Source of the DNA: an uncultured Roseobacter sp.
GTDB lineage: Bacteria > Pseudomonadota > Alphaproteobacteria > Rhodobacterales > Rhodobacteraceae
NCBI GenBank assembly: GCA_947488305.1
Contig: CANKZM010000010.1
Span: forward strand, 44,652-108,651
Direction of reading: 5' to 3'
DNA: 64,000 bases
Shown here: positions 43,038 to 53,811 of the stretch, in pieces
How the letters are laid out: every line of letters begins with the position of its first letter
How positions within the stretch are numbered: position 1 is the first letter of the stretch
Notes under the pieces: model-generated
What the model saw: the letters and a program-made list of their open reading frames with translations, nothing else
What the model was told of the DNA's origin: nothing
Databases searched by the model: none
Made by a program: the position numbers and the translations under genes

Positions 43038-43511
43038 TTATCCCGTCGCGAGCAGTTTCCGAAACGTCAGCTTATCGTCCCCCTCTGCCCAGAAGTCACG
43101 GATGCGCGCCTCCTGTTCGTAGCCGTTACGGATATAGAACGCCCGGGCGGCCTCAAAACTATCGGAGCCTGAGGTGTCGACGATGATCATGCGTTGGGAC
43201 TGATCCCGCAATTGCGCTTCCACATGCGCAACCATCCGGGCACCAAGCCCATCCCGCTGCAGCGCGGGCAAAACGCCCAGGGCCAACATGTTCCAGACCC
43301 CATCGGCCAGGGTTTCCTGCACTACGTAGCAAAGGCCAACCGGTCTGCGATCCCTCAGACCGGCCAACAGAATAACCCCGTTTTCCCCTGACAGAGCGGG
43401 TCTGGCCATTTCAGGAAGCATTTCGCTGGGGAAAAGCCCTGTTTCGTCGGCAACCCGGGCGAGATCCGCCAGATCACCGACTTCGGCGGGCCGAATTTCA
43501 GTATGTGTCAT
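43038..43511 (-). CDS. GNAT-family acetyltransferase, probable YjhQ-type antitoxin
   Basis: A 157-residue N-acetyltransferase-fold protein. The acetyl-CoA binding motif A is visible in LALGVLPALQRDGLGARMVAHVE (QRxGxG/A type), and motif B in FYIRNGYEQEARIRDFW. The start has AAGGAATT upstream. It follows the yjhX-like gene by 10 bp on the same strand. In E. coli the yjhX-yjhQ pair encodes a topoisomerase I inhibitor toxin and its GNAT-type antitoxin; I infer the same pairing from neighbourhood and fold, not from close sequence identity. Confidence 0.75.
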   Translation of the reverse strand: MTHTEIRPAEVGDLADLARVADETGLFPSEMLPEMARPALSGENGVILLAGLRDRRPVGLCYVVQETLADGVWNMLALGVLPALQRDGLGARMVAHVEAQLRDQSQRMIIVDTSGSDSFEAARAFYIRNGYEQEARIRDFWAEGDDKLTFRKLLATG

Positions 43512-43521
43512 TTTGAATTCC

Positions 43522-43779
43522 TTATCGATTGTCGAGTTGTGATCGCACAGACTGCACGCCGAGGCGTGTTACCTGATAGGGCCTGCCGTTTTTCGAGCGG
43601 ATGAAACGCCGTTTCTTGAGCCGTTCAAACAATGGAAGCGAGCAGTCCGTCAGCACGTGACCGTCACGCGTAAAGCAAACGACGGACAGCACTTTACCGT
43701 TGGGGCCACGCTCAAAATGAATTGAGCCGCCCTGTGCCAACGCGTGCAACACGCGTTGTTCGAATTTTGAGATGTTCAT
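43522..43779 (-). CDS. yjhX: YjhX/TopAI-family toxin
   Basis: An 85-residue protein, the exact family length, with MNISKFEQRVLHALAQGG, CFTRDGHVLTDCSLPLFERLKKR and the C-terminal SVRSQLDNR that mark the YjhX (UPF0386) family. In E. coli YjhX (TopAI) inhibits topoisomerase I. The ATG at 43779 gives the family N-terminus; the frame to 43824 is an over-extension. The GNAT partner lies 10 bp downstream. The pair separates the lactate island from the photosynthesis cluster. Confidence 0.85.
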   Translation of the reverse strand: MNISKFEQRVLHALAQGGSIHFERGPNGKVLSVVCFTRDGHVLTDCSLPLFERLKKRRFIRSKNGRPYQVTRLGVQSVRSQLDNR

Positions 43780-43893
43780 TGGAGTACCGAGAGTTACACA
43801 ACAAAACAGTCCAGCCGGCATCACGCGCGGTTGGTCTGAGTGTTCGTCGGTCCTGGTTGTGGGACCTTAGCGGCGGGCCACAAGCTCTGTCAT

Positions 43894-43923
43894 AAAAACT
43901 CCATCGGCCGGATCGACATCCGG
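43894..43923 (-). terminator. Candidate terminator after idi
   Basis: CCGGAT-GTCG-ATCCGG is a perfect 6-bp stem (43908-43923), reading leftward past the idi stop. A run of five T residues follows after a gap of about ten bases on that strand. It is a plausible end of the long ppaA-to-idi transcript, with a longer gap to the T-run than usual. Confidence 0.4.
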
Positions 43924-43984
43924 TACGGCGCACATAATGGCAAATTTCGGTTGAGGCAAGGCCAAGATCCGCTACCGCTGAGCG

Positions 43985-44524
43985 TTAGCTGGAAACAGCC
44001 CCGGCCAACGCGCCAAAGATCGTCTGAGCATGGTCGCGCAGATATATCCGCAGCCAGGGCGTGAACCGCTCGGGGTATTGGTCGACTTCGGACAAAAGGT
44101 CCGCGAACCGCATCCATCGCACCGCCATGACCTCTTCTGCATTCGGAGCAAGCGGCATGCTGTCGTCTGCTTCTGCCACATAGACATCGACGACTTCATG
44201 TTCCGTCAGCCCACCGCCAACATCTGCACGATACTCCAGATGATGACGGTGCTGCGGTTTCAACCCCGTGACCCCCAGTTCTTCGTTCAGACGCCGCACG
44301 GCACAGTCTTGCGGCGCCTCATCCCACTCCGGATGGGTGCAGCAGGTGTTCGTCCAAAGCCCGGGTGTGTGATATTTGCACATGGCGCGCTGCTGCATCA
44401 GCACTACGTCGCGCTTCAGGACAAAGACCGAGACGGCCTTGTGTTTCAGACCCTGCACATGGGCTTCGAGTTTTTCCACCGGTGTCAGCGTGCCATTGAC
44501 CCAGGCCGGGATCATAATCGTCAT
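43985..44524 (-). CDS. idi: Isopentenyl-diphosphate delta-isomerase, type I
   Basis: A 179-residue Nudix-fold enzyme that interconverts isopentenyl and dimethylallyl diphosphate, needed for the phytyl tail of bacteriochlorophyll and for carotenoids. The catalytic Cys is in LWTNTCCTHPEWDE and the Nudix-type region is CAVRRLNEELGV. Its start overlaps the bchP stop (ATGA at 44521-44524). It is the last gene of the leftward arm of the photosynthesis cluster. Confidence 0.94.
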   Translation of the reverse strand: MTIMIPAWVNGTLTPVEKLEAHVQGLKHKAVSVFVLKRDVVLMQQRAMCKYHTPGLWTNTCCTHPEWDEAPQDCAVRRLNEELGVTGLKPQHRHHLEYRADVGGGLTEHEVVDVYVAEADDSMPLAPNAEEVMAVRWMRFADLLSEVDQYPERFTPWLRIYLRDHAQTIFGALAGAVSS

Positions 44525-45699
44525 ACGCGTGTCGTTGCCACAAGCCCCGTAAGGTGCGCAAGGTTTTTGATGCCGATTTTCAGATGCGCCATGGGGCGTG
44601 CCCGGACAAGTTTCTTGTTCATATAGGCTTCAAACGTCAATCGTTGCACGTCGACGTCATGGCAAAGAGACACGAACCTCTCGCGCCGCTCGTCACTGCG
44701 GTAATAGGCGTTCTGCATGGAGCCGAGCACGCGAAAGACCATCTTGTGCTCTTTCATAAAGAGCTGGCGGGCCAGTCGCAGGTCTTTCACCCGGCCCGAG
44801 GCCAGTGTCGCGGCACAAGCGGTTGCCGCCACCCTGCCCCCGACCATCGCATAAAAAATGCCTTCTCCGGAGCTGGGCGCCACTACGCCCGCTGCATCAC
44901 CGGCGAGTAATACATCCTTGCCGTTGTCCCATCGGTCCATGGGCCGCAGCGGGATCGGCGCACCTTCCTTGCGGATCGTCTCGCAGTCCGCCAACCCCGA
45001 GGCTTGCCGTAACGCAGCCGTTGCCTCCTTGAGATTGACCGAGGCGATTTCGGTGCCCATGCCCACGCTGGCGCTGTCCCCATGCGGGAAAACCCACCCG
45101 TAGAAGTCGGGCGAGATCGCGCCGTCGTAAATCACATCGCACCGCTCCGGGTCATAGATGTCGGTCTTGGGGGGTGCCTTGATGATCTCGTGATAGGCAA
45201 AGACCAGCGGAATCTTATCCGCATCCTTCACCTCGGCGAGCCCAACACGGGATTTCGCACCATCGGCTCCGATCACCAGTTTTGCGGGCAGCTCTCGTTC
45301 TTCCTGCGTGGCCTTGTCGCGATAGATGACAACCGGCGTGCCATTCGGACGCTCGATCCGCACGAAGGTTCCGGTGAAGTACTCCGCCCCGGCATCCGCG
45401 GCGCGCTGGCGCAGAAAAGGGTCGAAGTCCTTGCGATCTACCATGCCGACAAAGCCGTTTTCAATCGGGATATCCACGGAACGTCCTGTCGGCGAGATCA
45501 TCCGCGCTGTGTTCACCTTGGCCAGAAGCTGGTCTTCGGTGACGTGGAAATCCCGCATCAACGCAGGCGGTATGGCTCCGCCGCAGGGTTTGATCCGGCC
45601 CTCGCGGTCCAGAAGCGCTACTTTGTGCCCCGACTGCACCAGATCCAGCGCGGCTGTTGCCCCGCTGGGGCCCCCGCCAACAACAACCACATCATACAT
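44521..45699 (-). CDS. bchP: Geranylgeranyl diphosphate/bacteriochlorophyll reductase
   Basis: A 392-residue FAD/NAD(P)H enzyme that saturates three double bonds of the geranylgeranyl tail to phytyl on bacteriochlorophyll. The N-terminal dinucleotide motif is VVVGGGPSGATAALDLVQSGHKVALLDR, followed by KPCGGAIPPALMRDF, the family signature. Another FAD region is LLAGDAAGVVAPSSGEGIFYAMVGG. It is coupled to idi by 4 bp and lies 3 bp downstream of the pucC-like gene. Confidence 0.96.
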   Translation of the reverse strand: MYDVVVVGGGPSGATAALDLVQSGHKVALLDREGRIKPCGGAIPPALMRDFHVTEDQLLAKVNTARMISPTGRSVDIPIENGFVGMVDRKDFDPFLRQRAADAGAEYFTGTFVRIERPNGTPVVIYRDKATQEERELPAKLVIGADGAKSRVGLAEVKDADKIPLVFAYHEIIKAPPKTDIYDPERCDVIYDGAISPDFYGWVFPHGDSASVGMGTEIASVNLKEATAALRQASGLADCETIRKEGAPIPLRPMDRWDNGKDVLLAGDAAGVVAPSSGEGIFYAMVGGRVAATACAATLASGRVKDLRLARQLFMKEHKMVFRVLGSMQNAYYRSDERRERFVSLCHDVDVQRLTFEAYMNKKLVRARPMAHLKIGIKNLAHLTGLVATTRV

Positions 45700-45702
45700 A
45701 TT

Positions 45703-47001
45703 CTATTCTCCCGGCATCAGAGCGGGGCGCACATCCGCCGCCGCATTCGGTGAAGTGAGCCGCAAGGCGAGGACCGCCGCGACCAGAAAGACTATTCCTT
45801 CGATGGAAAAAACGGTGCCGTAGGCCAGCGCGTCCTGCGCCGTGATCAGCCGCATGACATCGACAAGCGCCGTACCCGCAAAAGACCCCAAACCGAAAGC
45901 GATGGCCTGCGCCGCCCCGAAAAGACCCATGCGCAGTCCCTCGCGACCGTCGTTGCCTTCGCGGGCCAGCCCCATCATCGCGCCGATGGCTGCAACCGCA
46001 AAGGCGCCATTGGCCAGACCAAGACAGAAGATATTCAGACCCAACGGCCAGCTTTCGGCGCGTGTTCCACCATAGGCCATGCCTACCAGCGACAGCCCCG
46101 ACAAGAGGCACCCGCCGACTACCCAGACCCGGACGGGCACAGTCACCCAGCGGGCCAGAACCGTTCCGCCCAGAAGCACAGCCAACATGCCCATCAGCGC
46201 ACCGCCATGGTGCATCCCACCGAGCTTGGTGCTTTCGCCCACGGTCATGCCAAAAACATGTCCCGCAAAGGGTTCAAGGATCAGGTCCTGTAAATTGTAG
46301 GCCAGCATCGACGCAAAAACGAAGATTGTGAAAACCCGCACGCGGGGGTCTTCCCATAGTTCCTTGAGAACAAGCCGGAAATCGCCGTCCTTTTTCTCGA
46401 TTGAGCGGGTTTCACCGCGCTCCTGCCCCCAAACACCAATCGTGCTGAGCAAGAAGGCGACCGCAGAGACACCAAGCGTCACGTTGACAAGCCGTGCGTG
46501 GCTGTAAGGGTCCAGCAGTTGCCCGGCTGTTATCCCGGTGACAGCCAACCCGAAGATCATCATGATCCAGACAAGACTGCCCGCAGGTGCCTGACGTTCG
46601 GCGCTCACCCGGACGGACAAAAGCGCCAGCAGGTTTGTTCCGGCAGCGCCAATCCCCAACCCGATCAACAAGAAGGACGGGACTGCCGTGGCAATGCCTG
46701 CCCAAGCCAGTTTTTCCATCAATCCAACGGAGAGTGCCGCACCAATCGCCCCGGCACCCAGCAAAGCCACCCCGCCCAGAATCCAAGGTGTTCGATGCCC
46801 GCCCTGATCCGCCCCATGGCCAAAGCGCGGGCGCAGAAATTGCGTGCCATAATAGATCGATACCAGCAGACCCGGCAGAATGGCCGGCATGGCCAGTTCC
46901 ACCACCATCACCCGGTTCATCGTCGCCGTGGTCAGCACAACAATCGCGCCAAGGGACATCTGCACCAGTCCCAGACGTGCAATGCCCACCCAGCTCAGCA
47001 T
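45703..47001 (-). CDS. PucC-like major-facilitator membrane protein (bch2/ORF428 family)
   Basis: A 432-residue membrane protein with about twelve spans. It belongs to the PucC/LhaA branch of the major facilitator family (LGAIVVLTTATMNRVMVVELAMPAILPGLLVSIYYGTQFLRPRFGHGADQGGHRTPWILGG). The gene usually lies between bchG and bchP in proteobacterial clusters, under the name bch2 or orf428. Its job may be bacteriochlorophyll delivery to light-harvesting complexes. Start and stop overlap its neighbours closely (TGATG with bchG). Confidence 0.9.
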   Translation of the reverse strand: MLSWVGIARLGLVQMSLGAIVVLTTATMNRVMVVELAMPAILPGLLVSIYYGTQFLRPRFGHGADQGGHRTPWILGGVALLGAGAIGAALSVGLMEKLAWAGIATAVPSFLLIGLGIGAAGTNLLALLSVRVSAERQAPAGSLVWIMMIFGLAVTGITAGQLLDPYSHARLVNVTLGVSAVAFLLSTIGVWGQERGETRSIEKKDGDFRLVLKELWEDPRVRVFTIFVFASMLAYNLQDLILEPFAGHVFGMTVGESTKLGGMHHGGALMGMLAVLLGGTVLARWVTVPVRVWVVGGCLLSGLSLVGMAYGGTRAESWPLGLNIFCLGLANGAFAVAAIGAMMGLAREGNDGREGLRMGLFGAAQAIAFGLGSFAGTALVDVMRLITAQDALAYGTVFSIEGIVFLVAAVLALRLTSPNAAADVRPALMPGE

Positions 47002-47900
47002 CAGCTCATCCCTTTCAAGGCGAAGGCTGCCACCATCATGCCGCTGATATAGAGAAGAACGCCAGTGCCATTATACCAGGGGGCCTTGGCCTTGGGGTCC
47101 TTGAACATGACCGTCATGGCCCAGAATTGCAGAGAGAGCACGACACAGACACCAATAGCATGCAGCGGCTTGTCCCAGATAAAGAGCAGAGAGGCGACCA
47201 CCACCTGCGGCACGGTCATGACGAGGCATGCTACCTGCGCCGCCCGTTTGGGCCCCAAAGTCACCGGCAAAGAATTGACGCCCGTTTCCCGGTCGCCTTC
47301 CAATGCCTTGAAATCGTTGAGCGTCATGATGCCATGCGCCCCAATCCCGTAAAGCAACGCCACGATGACAACTTCGATACGTGGCGCGCCCGCGCTCAAC
47401 ACAGCGGCCCCGGTGAACCAGGGCAGGCTTTCATAGCTCAGACCGACCAGTCCCGGCCCCCACCAGCCTGATCTTTTGAGCCGCACAGGTTCAGCGGAAT
47501 AAGCCCACGCGGCCAGCACACCAATTACGGTCGCGCCAAAGCCCCAAGGGCCCAGTTGCCAGCCGACAAAAAGAGAGAGCGCGGACATCGCAAGCGCGAT
47601 CCAGAGACCCCAACGACCCGGGATACGTCCCGATGGAATGGGTCGGTTTGGCTCGTTGATGGCATCCACATGCCGATCACACCAGTCATTCGCAGCCTGG
47701 CTCATGCCGCAGACAATCGGACCGGCTAGAATAACACCCAGAATAACCAGAACCCATTGGCCGGAGAGCGATGCGCCAGAGGAGACCACGCCGCAGAGAT
47801 AGGCCCACATCGGCGGGAACCAGGTGATTGGTTTTATGAGCTTGAGCGCCGCCACAGGTTCGGGGAATCGACGCGTGTGTATGACTTCCGTGACAGACAT
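47001..47900 (-). CDS. bchG: Bacteriochlorophyll synthase (geranylgeranyl transferase)
   Basis: A 299-residue membrane prenyltransferase that attaches geranylgeraniol to bacteriochlorophyllide a. The UbiA-type Asp-rich motif is NDWCDRHVDAINEPNRPIPSGRIPGRWGLW. Multiple spans follow. LKLIKPITWFPPMWAYLCGVVS is the conserved BchG N-terminus, which supports the start at 47900. A PpsR box (47902-47919) abuts the start codon, and no ribosome site is visible upstream, so translation may be leaderless or reliant on coupling. It follows ppsR by 54 bp. Confidence 0.95.
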   Translation of the reverse strand: MSVTEVIHTRRFPEPVAALKLIKPITWFPPMWAYLCGVVSSGASLSGQWVLVILGVILAGPIVCGMSQAANDWCDRHVDAINEPNRPIPSGRIPGRWGLWIALAMSALSLFVGWQLGPWGFGATVIGVLAAWAYSAEPVRLKRSGWWGPGLVGLSYESLPWFTGAAVLSAGAPRIEVVIVALLYGIGAHGIMTLNDFKALEGDRETGVNSLPVTLGPKRAAQVACLVMTVPQVVVASLLFIWDKPLHAIGVCVVLSLQFWAMTVMFKDPKAKAPWYNGTGVLLYISGMMVAAFALKGMS

Positions 47901-47901
47901 G

Positions 47902-47919
47902 TGTCAACTATGCCTGACA
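47902..47919. promoter_or_regulatory. PpsR/CrtJ box immediately before bchG
   Basis: TGTCAACTATGCCTGACA is a perfect TGT-N12-ACA, extended outward by one pair to GTGTCA-N8-TGACAC. It lies one base from the bchG start codon, in the 54-bp gap after ppsR. PpsR binding here would control a bchG-proximal promoter separately from the ppaA promoter. Confidence 0.75.
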
Positions 47920-47954
47920 CATTGAGTCGGCGCAACAGAAACTGGCCGTTCAGA

Positions 47955-49385
47955 TTAGCCGTTTCTGCTCAGAAGCCCGTATTTCCGTAGTTTGACATAG
48001 AGACTTTGCCGGGACAGCCCCAGCATCTCTGCAGCCGCGACGCGATTGTTGCTTGTCAGCTCAACGGCTGTCTCAATACACATCTTTTCAACAACGTCTG
48101 TTGTCTCGGCAACGATGTCCTTCAGAGAGGCCGAACCGACAAGATCCATCACATTGCGCGCAGGCTCCGTCGGCACATGGGCCACCATTGGCGCTGAACC
48201 ACCGCCCGCTCTTGCTGTCTCCGTCCGGCTAACGTCACGGATAATACATCCAATTGCCGGGGCCTCATCATCCGTCAAATGAGTGGCCGAAATCTCGACC
48301 GCAAGGCGTGTGCCCAGATCATTCACCAGGCGCGTCGAATAGATGCGCATATGCCCGGATCTTTGGGGTTGTTCGGTCAGAACTGACAGGTCGATCTGTC
48401 CGCGCCCCAGAAAATCGCCAAGGCTGCGCCCGACCACATCAGAAAGATGCGCGGCCCCAACCAGATCGAGGAAACTCTCATTAACGGAAATAATATCCCC
48501 CTTGGGAGACATGAACAGCATCGCATCACTGCCCGACCGGAACAATGCCAGGGCATGATCGGCCGCCGTGTCAGGTGCGGCGCTGACGCGGGCTTCTGTC
48601 GCCATGCGGCACATCAACACCCGTTGTCCTCCTGCCCGGAACACCACGGGATGCACTATAATCTTTGTCTTGGTGCGCGTCGTATTTAAAGTGACCCGGC
48701 CTTCCTCTTCGGCCAGCGTCGCATTCATCAGACTCTCGGTCAGCTCCACATTCGAGCGATCGTTGAAATGTTGCGCGAATGAACTGCCGCGCAATGCATC
48801 TGCACTCAATCCCAATAGAGTGGCTGCCGCGTCGTTGGCGTCTTCCACCCGACCGGTCTGAACAGAAACAAAGGCCACGGCCTGACTGACGTTTGCCATC
48901 AGGACACGGTAGCGAGCGTCAAATTCCCGACGCGCCTCATATCCCTGCTCCAACGCAATCTGCGCCTGGACCAGTTGCTGTTGCGTCTCCGCGATCGGTC
49001 GCAGATCCCGCCCCAAAAGCAAGGCCGCATTCTCATGACCAAACCGGTGGAACGTATAGCGCACCGGATATTGCCAAACAGCGTTATCGTTGTGGTTCAG
49101 CTCCAGTTGTTTTTTAGGAACTTCGCCCAACAGATAGGCTTCATGTGCTTTTTCGAATTTGGGAATGGATTCCCGTGTCAGAAACTCGGTCAAAGCACGG
49201 CCTTCCCAGTGCTTTAGGTTTCCAAAGGACTCGCTGAAGGAGTTTACGACCACCGAAAGAATGGTGCCCTGCGCGGAAACCACGATCGCAATGTCCGACG
49301 CTGCCGCAATTATACTGCTGAGAAATTCAGGCTCAATCAGCGGGACAGACCCGCTGGACCAGAAGGAATTGCCATTGGTTGTCAT
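47955..49385 (-). CDS. ppsR: Transcriptional repressor of photosynthesis genes, PpsR/CrtJ
   Basis: A 476-residue regulator. PAS domains occupy roughly residues 15-130, 155-260 and 275-390. A Fis-type helix-turn-helix ends the protein (ETAVELTSNNRVAAAEMLGLSRQSLYVKLRKYG, about 438-470). Three cysteines are present: Cys259, Cys380 and Cys436. Cys259 and Cys436 fit the two redox-active cysteines of Rhodobacter PpsR, so aerobic repression through oxidation is plausible. The start overlaps ppaA by 4 bp. Three of its boxes are visible in this window. Confidence 0.95.
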   Translation of the reverse strand: MTTNGNSFWSSGSVPLIEPEFLSSIIAAASDIAIVVSAQGTILSVVVNSFSESFGNLKHWEGRALTEFLTRESIPKFEKAHEAYLLGEVPKKQLELNHNDNAVWQYPVRYTFHRFGHENAALLLGRDLRPIAETQQQLVQAQIALEQGYEARREFDARYRVLMANVSQAVAFVSVQTGRVEDANDAAATLLGLSADALRGSSFAQHFNDRSNVELTESLMNATLAEEEGRVTLNTTRTKTKIIVHPVVFRAGGQRVLMCRMATEARVSAAPDTAADHALALFRSGSDAMLFMSPKGDIISVNESFLDLVGAAHLSDVVGRSLGDFLGRGQIDLSVLTEQPQRSGHMRIYSTRLVNDLGTRLAVEISATHLTDDEAPAIGCIIRDVSRTETARAGGGSAPMVAHVPTEPARNVMDLVGSASLKDIVAETTDVVEKMCIETAVELTSNNRVAAAEMLGLSRQSLYVKLRKYGLLSRNG

Positions 49386-50164
49386 CTTGAGCCTTGCGGC
49401 TTAGCACGCATGGCGCAGAGCGCTACTGCCTCCTCGGCAACATTTGTCACAATATCCACACCCGTCATTTTAATGACGTCTTCTTTTTTCATTCCAATTG
49501 CGCCGCCAAGTGCCAATACAGGACACTCTGAAACAGCGTTACGGATTGTTTGCACCGTATTGGTGACACTTTCAAGCGTTTCACGTCGCGCGCAGGTGAT
49601 GAGAATGATGTCAGGGACACAATGCATCAACCGTGCGGTCAACGTACCCATATCCTCGTCATAGGACATATCCACATCGCAGCCCATGCGCCGAATTTGG
49701 CTAGCAACGACGCTGGCCCCGAGAAAATGTTGCTCACCCTGCGGCACCAGCACCAATGCGTGGATGAAGTGCGCGTTCGGCCCGACATCAGATCGCGTTG
49801 ACGACGACGCTACGGCCAGCAACGATTGAAGGCGCATCGACCCAATCGTGACATCCGCAAAGCTGATTTTGTCGCTGACCCACTGCTCGCCTAGAATTCG
49901 AGCCACGTGCGGGACATATTGATCAATGATTGAATCGACCGTCAGCCGGTACCCGCGCAACTCTGCCAGCAGGCCGTCGGCCGAAAATGTGCCATGTCCA
50001 AGAATGGCCCGCATCATGTGATCCAGAACGAATTGGCGCAGCCCGTCAAAGGATACCACCTGACGTCCGCGCAGTACCGAAATCACGGTCGATGCGAGCG
50101 CATCGACGTGCTCGGGCCGATTGCGCTGAGCGCCGCGCGGCTGTGTCTGGTCATCCGTCGACAT
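49382..50164 (-). CDS. ppaA: Cobalamin-binding antirepressor PpaA/AerR
   Basis: A 260-residue protein with a B12-binding-like fold. The motif PQGEQHFLGASVVASQIRRMGCDV includes His146, which corresponds to the His that ligates cobalamin in AerR. In Rhodobacter this protein counteracts PpsR/CrtJ. The N-terminal 60 residues precede a helical segment; the family start is best matched at MSTDDQTQPRG (50164), which has AGGAAAG upstream. The longer frame to 50233 overlaps the promoter region. It is the first gene of the leftward operon. Confidence 0.92.
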   Translation of the reverse strand: MSTDDQTQPRGAQRNRPEHVDALASTVISVLRGRQVVSFDGLRQFVLDHMMRAILGHGTFSADGLLAELRGYRLTVDSIIDQYVPHVARILGEQWVSDKISFADVTIGSMRLQSLLAVASSSTRSDVGPNAHFIHALVLVPQGEQHFLGASVVASQIRRMGCDVDMSYDEDMGTLTARLMHCVPDIILITCARRETLESVTNTVQTIRNAVSECPVLALGGAIGMKKEDVIKMTGVDIVTNVAEEAVALCAMRAKPQGSR

Positions 50165-50257
50165 GGCACTTTCCTGGTGACTCTTCTCCTTGGTGCACGA
50201 AGACGGAGGTCCCCGCAGAGTCAACTTGGCCAAAAGGCTCTACCCTTGACAGGCAAA

Positions 50258-50275
50258 TGTCAAACAAAATTGACA
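50258..50275 (-). promoter_or_regulatory. PpsR box over the ppaA -35
   Basis: TGTCAAACAAAATTGACA is a perfect TGT-N12-ACA. Read leftward, the TTGACA at 50263-50258 serves as a -35 element for ppaA, with a weak -10 (TAGAGC) 15 bp further. PpsR bound here would block RNA polymerase. Confidence 0.75.
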
Positions 50276-50400
50276 GTTTTCTCGAATCTGACACAAATTC
50301 AATGTGAAGCGCTATTGATTAACGTCATAAATTGCTGGGAATTGACGATTTGGCCTTAAAAACCAACAAGAATCGAAATGTAAACCTGGCGAATTTCTAG

Positions 50401-50418
50401 TGTAAGTTTTAGTTGACA
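50401..50418 (+). promoter_or_regulatory. PpsR box over the bchF -35
   Basis: TGTAAGTTTTAGTTGACA is a perfect TGT-N12-ACA. Its right end contains TTGACA (50413-50418), a consensus -35; TACTTT at 50437-50442 is a possible -10 with 18-bp spacing. Transcription would start near 50449, just upstream of bchF. Confidence 0.75.
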
Positions 50419-50474
50419 CTTTTCTTTAAAAGCCGCTACTTTCGGGAGAGGTGGCAAGAAAGGTGACTCCCCAG

Positions 50475-53800
<3,326 letters not shown>

Positions 53801-53811
<11 letters not shown>

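Larger units (their letters stand above)
50165..50474. promoter_or_regulatory. Divergent ppaA/bchF control region
   Basis: About 310 bp shared by the two arms of the cluster. It contains two PpsR boxes 143 bp apart (50258-50275 and 50401-50418), promoters in both directions with TTGACA overlapping each box, and a TTGACA-N6-TGTCAA-N6-TTGACA repeat at 50246-50275. The AT-rich middle has no further clear element. A weak FNR-like match near 50315 is not convincing. Confidence 0.7.

Noticed and set aside
43840..44064. A 74-codon plus-strand frame between yjhX and idi
   Set aside because: It overlaps the idi 3' end and a hairpin, lacks a ribosome site and resembles nothing.
44319..44561. Small alternate-frame ORFs inside idi and bchP
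   Set aside because: They are out-of-frame shadows of well-supported photosynthesis genes.
50312..50332. A possible FnrL box in the ppaA/bchF region (TTGATTAACGTCAT)
   Set aside because: Only 8 of 10 consensus bases match and the right half is poor; it is not comparable with the perfect site at 30433.
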